DNA of 64,000 nucleotides from the NCBI GenBank assembly GCA_002943765.1, contig PQWQ01000018.1:705501-769500 (forward strand). The letters are read 5' to 3'. Below, one piece after another: positions 49,070 through 59,879 of this stretch. The translations under genes and the position numbers were made by a program. How positions within the stretch are numbered: position 1 is the stretch's first letter; every line of letters begins with the position of its first letter. Under the pieces are notes generated by a model. It had not been told where the DNA came from. It ran no database searches and saw only the letters and a list, made by a program, of their open reading frames with translations. The DNA comes from Psoroptes ovis. Taxonomy: Eukaryota; Arthropoda; Arachnida; Sarcoptiformes; Psoroptidae.

Positions 49070-52000
49070 ATGGATACAATAAATTCATTGGATCTTGAAG
49101 AGGTAAATTTTGAATTTGAATTATATTTTATATGGATTTTTGATGTATTTTTAATGTATTGTTTTATCGGAAATTTTATAGATCATTTCAAATGAATATG
49201 ATTCAAGTGTTGATGGTGAAAATAATGTGAATAATAATACGAATAATAATGCTAATAATAATGTAAATAATAAAAATATTGAAAAAATATTCGCTGATCG
49301 TATACGAATGGCCACAAAATGTTTACAATCAAATGATTATAATGGTGCCATACGTTCATATAGTGAAGCGCTGAAATTAGATCAATCAAATCATTTTGTT
49401 TATGGTAATCGTTCAGCAATTTATTGTCGTATTGGTCGTTATGAAAAAGCATTATATGATGCAATCAAAGCACGTGAATTGTGTCCAAATTGGAGCAAAG
49501 CATATTATCGTCAAGGTATTGCATTACAGGTATGTCAATTGTTTTTATGTTGAAAGATATTTTTTTTAATGATGTTTACCAAATCATTTTGCAGTATCTA
49601 CGCCGATATCCAGATGCATTAGCTGCATTCGGTTCTGGATTAGCGCAAGAACCGAAATCAACTCAATTATTGACGGCATTCATCGAAACTGCAATGAAAT
49701 CACCATTACGTGCTACGCTGGAGCCAATTTATCGTCAATTACAACAAATGAATTTTGATAAATCACCATTCGTCATTACATCAGTAGTTGGCCAAGAATT
49801 GCTGGCTGCTCAACATTTTACAGCAGCAGTCGTTGTATTAGAAGCAGCCTTACAAATAGGAACTTGTTCGCTTAAACTTCGTGGTTCAGTTTATTCAGCA
49901 TTGAGCACTGCTTATTGGTCATTGAATGAGCTGACACAAGCAATTGATTATATGCAAAAAGATTTACAAATCTCTCGGGCACTTGGTGATATTTTAGGCG
50001 AATGTCGTGCTCATTCTAATCTTGGTTCAGCTTATTTCGCTAAATGTAGCTACAACGAAGCGCTTTCATCTCATCGTTATCAATTAGTATTGGCCATGAA
50101 ACATCAACACAATGAACAAGCAGCATTAGCATTAACATCACTTGGACATGTTTATTCAGCGATCGGTGATTATAAGAATGCATTGTCAAGTCATCAACAA
50201 TGTTTGCAAATCATTAGACAATTAGGTGGAGATCCATTAGCTGAAGCAAGAGAAATAGGCAATATTGGTACAGTTTATTTATCCATTGGTGAATTCGACA
50301 AATCTATCGAATTTCATTTGGAACATGTCAAGTTGGCTAAATTATTGGGCAATAAATTAGAAGAAGCAAAAGCATATTCAAATTTAGGCTCAGTATATCA
50401 TATGCGTCGTCAATATGAGCAGGCAATCCAATTCAATGAACAAGTGCTGCGTATTTCACAAGAAATCGGTGATCGTCAAATCGAATCAAAAGCATATGCA
50501 GGCTTAGGACATGCTGCACGCTGTATGAAAGATTATATTCAAGCTAAACGTTGGTATGAAAGGCAATTGGATGCTGCATTGCACACCAAAGATCGTACAG
50601 CTGAAGCAAAAGCATGTTCTAATCTTGGAATCGTTTATCAATTACTTGGTGATTTTGATGGTGCATTAAAACTTCATTGGTCACATTTGAATATTTGTAA
50701 ACAATTGAATGATAATTCAGGTATTGGACGTGCCTATGGTAACATTGGAAATGCATATTTAGCCATTGAAAAACCTGAAGAAGCAATAAAATATTTTAAA
50801 ATGGAGCTACAAATAGTTCAAGAAGTGACCAATGATCGTATAGCTGAAGCAACGACACATGGTAGTTTGGCTTCATGTTATCAATCAATGGATATGATGG
50901 ATGAAGCATTGAAGCATCTCGAATTACATTTGAATTTGGCCAATGAAATTCAAGATTCACAAATCGAATCACAAGCATCATATAAATTAGGAAATTTTCA
51001 TTATCAAAATCAGTGCTATGAACAAGCAATACATTTCTATGAGAATTATCTTCGTTTAGCCACAGCATTGAATGATTTAGATGGCCAAATTCAAGCATAT
51101 CATTGTCTTGGTTTAGTATATTATGATATTAAAAATTATCCGAAATCATTAGAATATTTTGAATTAGATCTGAAACAATCGAAACAAATGCAAAATCGTA
51201 CAAACATCTGTCAAGCTTATTGTCAACTTGGTTTAGTACATATGGCAATGGAAAATTTTGATGAAGCATTAGAATGTCATAAATATTGTTTAAGTTTGAT
51301 GCAACCAGATGATCATCGAAATCGATTAAAAACAATGGGTCATATTGGTGATATTTTAGCCAAACAATCAAAACATATGGAAGCGATAAAAATTTTAGAG
51401 AAAAAATTATCATTGTCTCGTTCGATTGTTGATAATTTGGAAGAAGCTATGGCACTGCAATCATTAGGAAATTGTTATCGATTAATATGTGATTGGAAAA
51501 ATGCAGCTGAATATTTTCAACATGAATTAACATTACATAAATCATTGCCAAATTCGATGCAAGAAATACGTTGTCTAAATGATTTAGGTGAATGTCATTT
51601 GAAATTATATGATTATGAATTGGCATTGAAATGTTTTATGCAACAATTGGAAAAATGTGAATCATTGCACAAAAATTCAACAGAATACAATGCTGAGCCT
51701 ACATTAATCGTCGATTCAAATGGTTATTATCATCATCGACAAAGACAACGACAAAATCGACGATTGAATTTTGATTATGAAAAATTACTTGACAATTGTC
51801 GAATGACAGCAAAAGCATTGAATAATATTGCAAATGTAAAATTTCATATGAATCAATTTGAAGATTCATTAATGTATTATGAACGAGAATCACGATTGAT
51901 TCAAGAAGTGATTGGCAAAAGTAACAACAACACAAGTTTAATGAAAAATGATGATTCAAATGTGAATGATGAAATGAAAAATATTGTCGATGATCTTTTG

Positions 52001-55000
52001 ATACAAAATTTAAATTGTATTCGATCGATTGGTGATTGTTATTTTGCTCAACGTCGCTATGATGATGCTATTAGATATTATTTGGATTTCCTGGCCGAAA
52101 GTAAATGTCCAACTGATCAAGAACAGGTGTATTGTTTGCTTGGTAAATGTTATCAGCTGATTAACAATCTACAGCAAGCATTAGTATCATATGAAAAGCG
52201 ATTAGTCATTGCTCATGAAATTGGATGTGATCAAACAAAAGCTATTGCATATGGTGAACTAGGACATTTACATCGATTACTCGGGAATTATGAACAATCA
52301 ATAAATTGTTTTAAACATGAACAAGAATTAGGTAAACGAAATCATGATGATCAAAATCAAATCGGTCTTTTGATCGAAGCTGAAGCATTACATGGATTAG
52401 GTTGTGTTGCTCAAGAAATGCATGATTATGAACGTAGTCTTAAATATCATTCATCAGCTTTGACAATTGCACAAGAAATTGGTTCGATGGAAATGGAATC
52501 ACGTGCATATGGTTCAATTGGTAATGCATACAATGCACTGGGCAATTATGAATCTGCGATATGTTATCAAGAAAAATATCTTTCAATCGCTCGAATGATT
52601 TCAGATTTAAATGCACAAATTTCAGCATTATCAGCGTTGGGAAAAATCAATTCATCGAATAGTAATTATGAACGAGCACGACAATATTTTCAACAAGCAC
52701 TTACATTGGTTCAAAATACCGACAACAATCATTTGACTAATCGAATCGAAGGCTCATATCGTGATGAAGAAGAAGCTCGTATTTGCTATGAACTTGGAAT
52801 GGTATTGTGGGCGATGAATGAATTACAAGTGGCCGAAACTCATTTACGACGATCAGTAGATTTGATTGAAAATTTACAAAATTTAAATTCATCAATCACA
52901 CAATTAATGATTTCACCAATGATGATGATGATTTCCGATTCTCCATCGCTCACCAGTGGTTGTGGTGGAAGTGGTGGCAGTCAAAGTGATGCATCATCCA
53001 CCACATCCTCATCACATTATGGACGTATTCGATGGTGGCAAAATTTGATGACACCGATGCTACCACAGCCTCATCATCATTATCTTCACTATCAAGGTGC
53101 ATCATATGAAGCATTGATTAAAATTTTAATCGCACTGAATCGGTCTACAGAAGCATTGCTTATAGCCGAACGAAGCCGTACCAGGTCATTTTCACAAGCA
53201 AAACAAGGTTTTCGATTATCATTTTCCATTTCGACGATTGAACAAATAATTGATTTATCAAAAAGTCAAAATGCATTCATTTTGTATTATTCGATGACAA
53301 TTGATGGTAGTTATAATTCATGGCTAATCACACCTAATCAAATACATTTTTCATCATTACCGAAATCGAATCGTGAAAAAATTCTTTGTTTGATCAAGAA
53401 TATACAAAATTCATTATTTGTTCATGAATCTAGCTCAAATTCAACAACAACAACAAATGCTAATTCAATCGATGATAATGCTTGTGATTCAACATTGGAA
53501 CGTTCAAATTCACTTTATCATTTACGTCGAAATCATTTGCTTAATTCATCAAATTATTCACTTAGTTCATTATTTTCTGTTGCATCTTCGGTTACTTCAT
53601 CGACTGCATCAACAGCATCGACGACTAGATTGCGATCAAGACATCGTATGAATACATCAGAAAATTTATTAGAATCAACCAAAGATTATACTGGTTCGTG
53701 TCCATCGAATATTAATGATTCCCATGATTTAAATACGAAAAATAAACGTTCCAATTATTCGAGGCATTTAAATAGTAATTGGCAAGGATTCACTGCAGCT
53801 ACTGCTTTGTATGACACTCTCATCGGGCCGTTTCAACAAGAATTAGATCGTAATAATGATTCTAATATTAATCAATTACTATTGGTATTAGATGGGGATC
53901 TATTCCTGGTACCATGGAATATGCTCAGAAATAAAGATGGAGAATTTTTAAGTGAAAAATATTCATTACTCGTAGTGCCATCATTACATGTCTTGCAAGG
54001 TGATCAACACATGAAAATGTTGCGAAAATCGCAATCAAATCAATCGAATTCAACGATCACATCTTTAGTCGTAGCTAATCCAACAATGCCCAATAAGCTT
54101 TCATCATCAGCCACTCACAATCGATCATATTTTGAAAATCCAGCATCAAACAAAGAGGCTGCATTCGTAAGTGAATTACTTTCGACCAAGCCATTAATTG
54201 GTACAGAAGCAAATAAAGAAGCTGTGCTAAGTCAATTATCTATTGCTCAATGTATACATTTTTCATCATACATAATCGACAATACTAATGGTGATCCACT
54301 GAAAATGGCCACAGGTTTAGGCATAGCCATATCTCCGTCTGACGTTCTCATTGGTGATAGTGCACATCAATTACATGATCATGAATATCTTCTGACGCCG
54401 CATGATTTGATTAGTATTGGATTGTCATCTAAATTAGTTGTCATATCATGGTAAGTTTAGTTTTATGCTGACAAATTCATGTCTAATTGTGTCTTGTCGC
54501 TATGCTATAGTCCTGCCATGTCGTCTCGATCTACAAGCCATGCAGCCGCGTTGAATGCTGCAACAACCTATAATTCATCACAAGTATTGAAAACAATAAC
54601 ATCAGCTCTATTGCAAGCAGGTGCATCATGTGTATTGTTGACATTATGGCCAATTTCATTGAGTGCATTACAAGTTTTATTTCGAATATTTTATTGTTCA
54701 TTGTTGCAAGGAACACGTGTATCGACAGCATTGAAAGAAGCAGTCAGTACCATACAGAATACGACACATTTTTCTCACCCTCGAAATTGGGCTGGTTTCA
54801 TTTTGATCGGTTCAGATGTACGATTATCATCACAAGTAGCTTTAATGTCATCATCGTTGGCAACTTTGATTAAAACACCAGAAAAATCACGTGATTCTAT
54901 GCGTGTTGTTTTGCATTTGGTAGAAAAATCACTACAACGCATTCAACGTGGTCAAAAGAATGCAATGTATACAACTGTACAAAGTATTGAAAATAAAGTT

Positions 55001-56001
55001 GGCGCAAACAGTAAAGGATGGCGTGAATTGTTGATTTCAGTTGGATTTCGTTTTGAGCCAGCATCGACAAACGGTGGTTTACCTGCTTGTGTTTTCTTTC
55101 CTCAATCCGATCCAAATGGACGACTATTACGGTGTTCGAATTCATTGCAAGCAATTCTGGCCCTATCACCGGCAACCATTGCTGCTGTATCGAAATTAAT
55201 CACGAATTCATTAGAATATGTACCAGAAATTATCGATAAACTCGAACATATAATAAGCTATGGTCAATGTTCAGATATTGTACAATCAGTCAGTCCACTG
55301 TCATTATCATTGCTTGCATCTTATTTGGAAACACTAAATCTTAAATTATGGTCAATACCCGGATGTCATGAACTGTATGCATCACTTGGTTTCGATTTGA
55401 TGGAAGTCGGTGCCGATTCAGTTACATTGCGTGCCGGTAAAAATGCAAATTTTCGCATGATTATGTTTGCATTGCGATCGTTGCAAGCATTGTTTGATAA
55501 AGAAAATTGTGATCAACATCGAAATTCTGGTAGCGAAGCAGAGAAAAGTCTAACTAAGACGATAATCAAAGGTAATTATGATTGAATCAATTTTGAATGT
55601 AACGAAAATTTTAATCAAATTTGTTTCATTCGAATTTAGATGAAAATGTTCGCCGAAATTCGGCAGAAAAAATGAAAACAAATCAAATCCAGCATCAGCA
55701 GCAGCAACCACGCCAACAACAATCAAGTTTAGCTGCCATTATATCGAATGCCCCTATCGATGATGGTGTTTGTTCACTAGGCGATCAATCAATCAATCGA
55801 CAAGCACCAAAATCGAGAACATTTTCAATCGGTCGTAATGAATTCGATGCTGAATTAATAGAAATGAAACTTAAATCAATGTCTACCATCGATAATGATG
55901 ATCATAATAATAATGATGGTGATAGTATTAGTAGACATTCGGCTAAAAGTAGTTCACAATCATCGATAGCAACATCATCGAATACAGTTTTAAATCGATA
56001 A
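49070..56001 (+). CDS. TTC28: TTC28-like TPR and CHAT domain protein
   Basis: Five exons: 49070-49102, 49182-49529, 49595-54450, 54511-55571, 55640-56001; 2219 residues (human TTC28 about 2480). Introns are 60-79 nt and all joins keep frame; an in-frame TGA upstream (49058) fixes the start. After an Asn-rich leader come three canonical TPRs (DYNGAIRSYSEALKLD, RYEKALYDAIKARELCP), then more than 20 TPR units of the LGN/rapsyn type (AYSNLGSVYHMRRQYEQAIQ) to about residue 1190. A C-terminal CHAT domain follows (about 1300-1860): FILYYSMTIDGSYNSWLI, LLLVLDGDLFLVPWNML, CIHFSSYI, VVISCPAMSSR, LLQAGASCVLLTLWPIS and HPRNWAGFILIG. The His in IHFSSY and Cys1746 in VVISC sit where the CHAT His-Cys dyad lies. 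TTC28 proteins act in mitotic midzone/cytokinesis in vertebrates; that role here is inference. The tail is Gln/Ser-rich. Confidence 0.93.
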
Positions 56002-56339
56002 ATTTCAAATTTATTATATCATATCGACAGATAATCTAGTCACAATTGTATTAATGTATTTTGTTTTTTTTCAATTTAATGAAGTGAATTTAAATTTTCA
56101 ATTTTCAATTTCCCATTTTATTTCATTAAAATTTCAATTGTAATATGATTTTGCGCGTCTCTTGAACCAGGAACAAGGATGATGCCATGATTTTTAAATT
56201 GATTTCCTTCCACCACTGATCTGTTCGATTTTGATTTATGATACAGGTCATTATTTGATCTGTTTAAAAATTTCAACAATTCAAAACCATCAGTGGTTCG
56301 ATTCGAATGATTTGTTATGACAAGCAATCAATTCGTTAA
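56002..56339. other. Short intergenic stretch
   Basis: About 340 bp with the 3' end of the TTC28-like gene and the 5' flank of the next. Nothing distinctive was seen. Confidence 0.4.
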
Positions 56340-58133
56340 ATGATGATGATGAATCTTAAATCGATTATTTTGATTCTATGGTGGTCAACATTACTGATTC
56401 AATCAATTTGTCATGGTCAACAAGAATCGAATAATGATGAATTCAAGCTTGATGATCGATTGATGTCGATAGCTTTTGATTTGATTGAACAATCATCAAA
56501 TCAAACATTCATCGAAGAGCTCTTGAATGATGCAACGATTAAGAAATTAAATCCATATGATTCAATGGAAGATTCAATTGCCAATGTTTACAAACGAATA
56601 ACTCGATCACAAATCAAAGCCGTGTACGATGAATTGAAACTTCATAATCATTTCATTTATGAGCCGATTAAAGATAAATGTGATGAAATTGACAGAGAAT
56701 TTCGGCGACAAACTAATGAATATAAGACTACTGGTGATATATTTCGATTGGAGAAAAATTTTCTCGAAACTGGTGATAAAATTGTGTCGCTGCAGAAGAT
56801 AATGATTCGTATTATTAATTCGAAATTGGAAAAACGTTTACGACAACCAAAAATCAGCAACGATGATTACGAATCATCGATTAATATTATCGATCAATTC
56901 GATTATCTTTGTCGTCAATTTTTTGGTTTACCACCATTTTCATGGTATAAAATATTTGCACCTATTAATCAATTGTTTGCATTGATTGAACGATTACAGC
57001 ATAGCATGACCAGTGTATTGATTGTTCAAAAAGATTTAAATGAAAATCTCGATGGTTTATCGAAATTATTACATAAATTACGACGAACATTTTTATTGTA
57101 CCAGATTGGTTCTGATTCATCGAATGAAATGATCGAAACTGCCCATTTAAAACCATTAATATATCAAGCAACATTAGGATTAGTCGATAATGTTGGCTAT
57201 ATTACACTGTGTTATCCATCAACCAATTCATTGTTGTCACAATTTAGATTTTTAGTCCAATTATTTAGCGGTAATTTACCTTTGAATATATTTTCAACAC
57301 AAACCAATGCTAAACAAGAATCGCGAAAACGACAAATTGATCCGAATCAATTACGACAATTAATGCAAACACTGAGACAACATGAACAAAGACAACGTGA
57401 ATCGATTGAACAAAAACGATTATCAACAATGATTGAAAATTTATTAGAAAATCAAAATAAACAACAACAACAAATTGATAAGATTTTAAATGTATTAGCA
57501 TCAACCAACAACAACAACAGCAGCAGCAGTAGCATTAGTACTACGACTACGGAAAAACCAAAATCAAATCATGTGATGATAAATCGACCACCGCCATCAC
57601 CGCCATCATCGGAATCGGTCATCAAAGGTGGTGAAACATTACGACAACTTAAACAACAAAGAAAACTGTTGAATGAACTATTGAATGAATTACAGAAACC
57701 ATATAATAATACATCGAATCATCAAATAAATAATGATAATACAATGAACAATCACCATCATCATCATCATCATCATACTCATACAACATCGACAATGAAC
57801 AAAGATCAAATAAAAACATTTCAAACAAATCTGGGACAAGCACAAAATCAATTAATGTCAATCATACAAAATATAACACCATTAATTGCAACAATGGCAC
57901 AATTACGACCACCAACAACATCGCAATCAAATCAAAATTTGGAACAAAATAAATTCGATTTATTAAATATTGTACAATCATTGAATAATCAACGTGAACA
58001 ACAACAACAAATTTTATTGGATTCATCATCATCATCATCATCCATATCAATCATTGATTTTGATGCATCATTCGAAATGATTATTAATCTATCGAAACGA
58101 TTGCAATATATTTTGAATCAATTTATTGATTAA
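56340..58133 (+). CDS. Secreted helical, Gln-rich protein, unknown
   Basis: Single exon, 597 residues. Four Met codons open the frame; the hydrophobic segment LKSIILILWWSTLLIQSICH is a signal peptide, so the mature protein starts near QQESNND. Residues 35-310 are predicted mostly helical with no repeats I recognise (for example FDYLCRQFFGLPPFSWYKIF) and few cysteines. Then comes a coiled-coil-prone, Arg/Gln-rich part (NQLRQLMQTLRQHEQRQRES), a Ser/Thr/Pro linker, a His tract (eight His near residue 474) and a final helical part. A short KRQ dibasic stretch near 329 could be a processing site. The long open frame, codon use and signal peptide make this a real gene. The family is not recognised. 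It has no membrane anchor. Confidence 0.7.
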   Translation: MMMMNLKSIILILWWSTLLIQSICHGQQESNNDEFKLDDRLMSIAFDLIEQSSNQTFIEELLNDATIKKLNPYDSMEDSIANVYKRITRSQIKAVYDELKLHNHFIYEPIKDKCDEIDREFRRQTNEYKTTGDIFRLEKNFLETGDKIVSLQKIMIRIINSKLEKRLRQPKISNDDYESSINIIDQFDYLCRQFFGLPPFSWYKIFAPINQLFALIERLQHSMTSVLIVQKDLNENLDGLSKLLHKLRRTFLLYQIGSDSSNEMIETAHLKPLIYQATLGLVDNVGYITLCYPSTNSLLSQFRFLVQLFSGNLPLNIFSTQTNAKQESRKRQIDPNQLRQLMQTLRQHEQRQRESIEQKRLSTMIENLLENQNKQQQQIDKILNVLASTNNNNSSSSSISTTTTEKPKSNHVMINRPPPSPPSSESVIKGGETLRQLKQQRKLLNELLNELQKPYNNTSNHQINNDNTMNNHHHHHHHHTHTTSTMNKDQIKTFQTNLGQAQNQLMSIIQNITPLIATMAQLRPPTTSQSNQNLEQNKFDLLNIVQSLNNQREQQQQILLDSSSSSSSISIIDFDASFEMIINLSKRLQYILNQFID

Positions 58134-58966
58134 TTAATTACTCATATTTTTTTTCGAATTATCATTCAAATGAACCTATTAAAAATTGTAATGACGATGA
58201 TATCATTAATATGATTATTTGAATTTTTGATTTTTATTTTTTTCGAACGATTCATCTCATTATTTTTGTTTAATGATGATAACAACATCGAATAAATGAA
58301 TGATAATTTCATTTTATTTCAATTTTTATTGGATATTTCCATATGAACATGTGAACAAACAATGCAATACCATACATTCATCCATCCGTCTATTCATTGA
58401 TAATTATTATCATTGAATTTTGGCTATGAATCATTGATAATTATTGAACGAATCAATGAATGATAATGACTAGATAGATGATGCTTACAAGGTTGTTTTG
58501 TTTTTTTTTCATTCTATTAGGTTGTCCGAAAAGTTTTGGCCGATTTTCATGAACAACTCTATTGATTAAGCGGAATGAACTTTTCGGACAACCTATCAAT
58601 ATTAACGAGTTTTTTCCACTTGATGATAAGTAAAGTTCGTTTTTGTTCTTGTTGCTTATTCTCATTGAACATTATTATCATCAATTTTAAATGATAATAA
58701 AAATTTATTAAGGATAATAAAAACAAAAATTCCAATGATTATTTTTAGTTTTTTTTTTTGTTGATTTTTGCTGATGATTTGCTTCTGTTCTTTAATGCTT
58801 GGTGATTGATTTGATTTGAAAAATTTCAATTTCAATTTTGCAAACGACGTACACATAAACAAACAAACAAACAAATTAATCTAAACAAATATTTAGAGAT
58901 TTTCGATCATATTTAAAATAGAATTTTTTGTTCATTCAGAAGTTCATTATTGTAAAAATAAAAAAA
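58134..58966. other. Intergenic 830 bp
   Basis: Contains one clear inverted-repeat element (58518-58595) and otherwise A+T-rich DNA. The last 60 bp hold a TTCATTCAG initiator-like sequence (58930-58938) shortly before the thyroglobulin-domain gene. Confidence 0.45.
58518..58595 (+). mobile_element. Short mariner-type inverted-repeat element, copy E
   Basis: The best-preserved copy. It starts TAGGTTGTCCGAAAAGTT and ends with the exact reverse complement AACTTTTCGGACAACCTA (18-bp perfect inverted repeat). Core: GGCCGATTTTCATGAACAAC, TCTATTGATTAAGCGGAATG. 78 bp, flanked by TAT/TCA. Confidence 0.82.
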
Positions 58967-59622
58967 ATGTATTCAAAATTTATGCTCGTATCGATTACTT
59001 TGGCCATCGTAACCATTGCCAGTGTTTCGGCTCAAGGTAATTATAATTGATTATCAATAGATTGATCAGTTTGATCAATGATCTAATCGAAATTTTTTTC
59101 CCACTCAACCAAAAAAACAAAAGGCAAAAAAACTGAATGTCAATTACAAAAAGAAAAAGAAGATAAAAAAGAAAATACACCACTGAAATTAGATGTAAGA
59201 TGTACCGAAAAAGGTGATTATGCACCATTACAATGTTTTCCTGAAAGTAAATTCTGTTATTGTGCAACACCTGATGGTACACAAATAACACAACCATCAC
59301 GTAATCGTAAATTTTGTAAATGTGATTTACAAAAACATGAAGCCGAAAAAGCTTTAAGCGTTAATGGCCGTCCAGTTGATCGTAAGTGTTTGATTATTTT
59401 GAATAATTTAATCATTTGATTGGAATATTCATCTAATAATAATTTTATGATTATCATCATCAATCACAATTAGCACCGACCGGTTCATATATTCCAAATT
59501 GTGCCCGTGATGGTCTCTATTATCAAAAACAATGTGAAACAGGTACCGGTGTTTGTTGGTGCGTCAATCAAGAAGGTTCACAAACATCGAAAGATAAAAA
59601 AGTTGGCATCACTTGTGCCTGA
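58967..59622 (+). CDS. Secreted protein with two thyroglobulin type-1 domains
   Basis: Three exons, 58967-59036, 59124-59381, 59474-59622, introns of 87 and 92 nt, all in phase 1; 158 residues. A signal peptide (MYSKFMLVSITLAIVTIASV, cleaved near SAQ) precedes two cysteine-rich repeats. Domain 1: TEC, VRCTEKGDYAPLQCFPESKF and CYCATPDGTQI. Domain 2: YIPNCARDGLYYQKQC, ETGTGVCWCVNQEG and ITCA. QC...CWCVxxxG is the hallmark of thyroglobulin type-1 domains; domain 1 has CYC in place of CWC. Small secreted proteins of this class (thyropins) often inhibit papain-like cysteine proteases, but others do not, so inhibitor activity is inference. Phase-1 introns bracket the domains, fitting domain duplication. 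AATAAA repeats at about 59744-59758 give the poly(A) signal. The downstream gene is convergent. Confidence 0.9.
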
Positions 59623-59879
59623 GAAGATGACCTTTGTTTAAGCTAATGAATGAATGTTGCTGAAGCTGGAATTGCATTGATGAATATTTACTTGAAATCA
59701 AAATTTGTTTAATGAAAATCTATTTTATTCTGTGAAAGCAAAAAATAAAATAAAATAAAGGGTTAAAAAATGAATCCGAATTCTTTTCTCGAATAATCAT
59801 TCAACATTTGATTTTAAATTTAAGAAATTTTCAAAGATCAAAAAACAAAACCATTCAAAAATCAAATCAATTCGATTGC

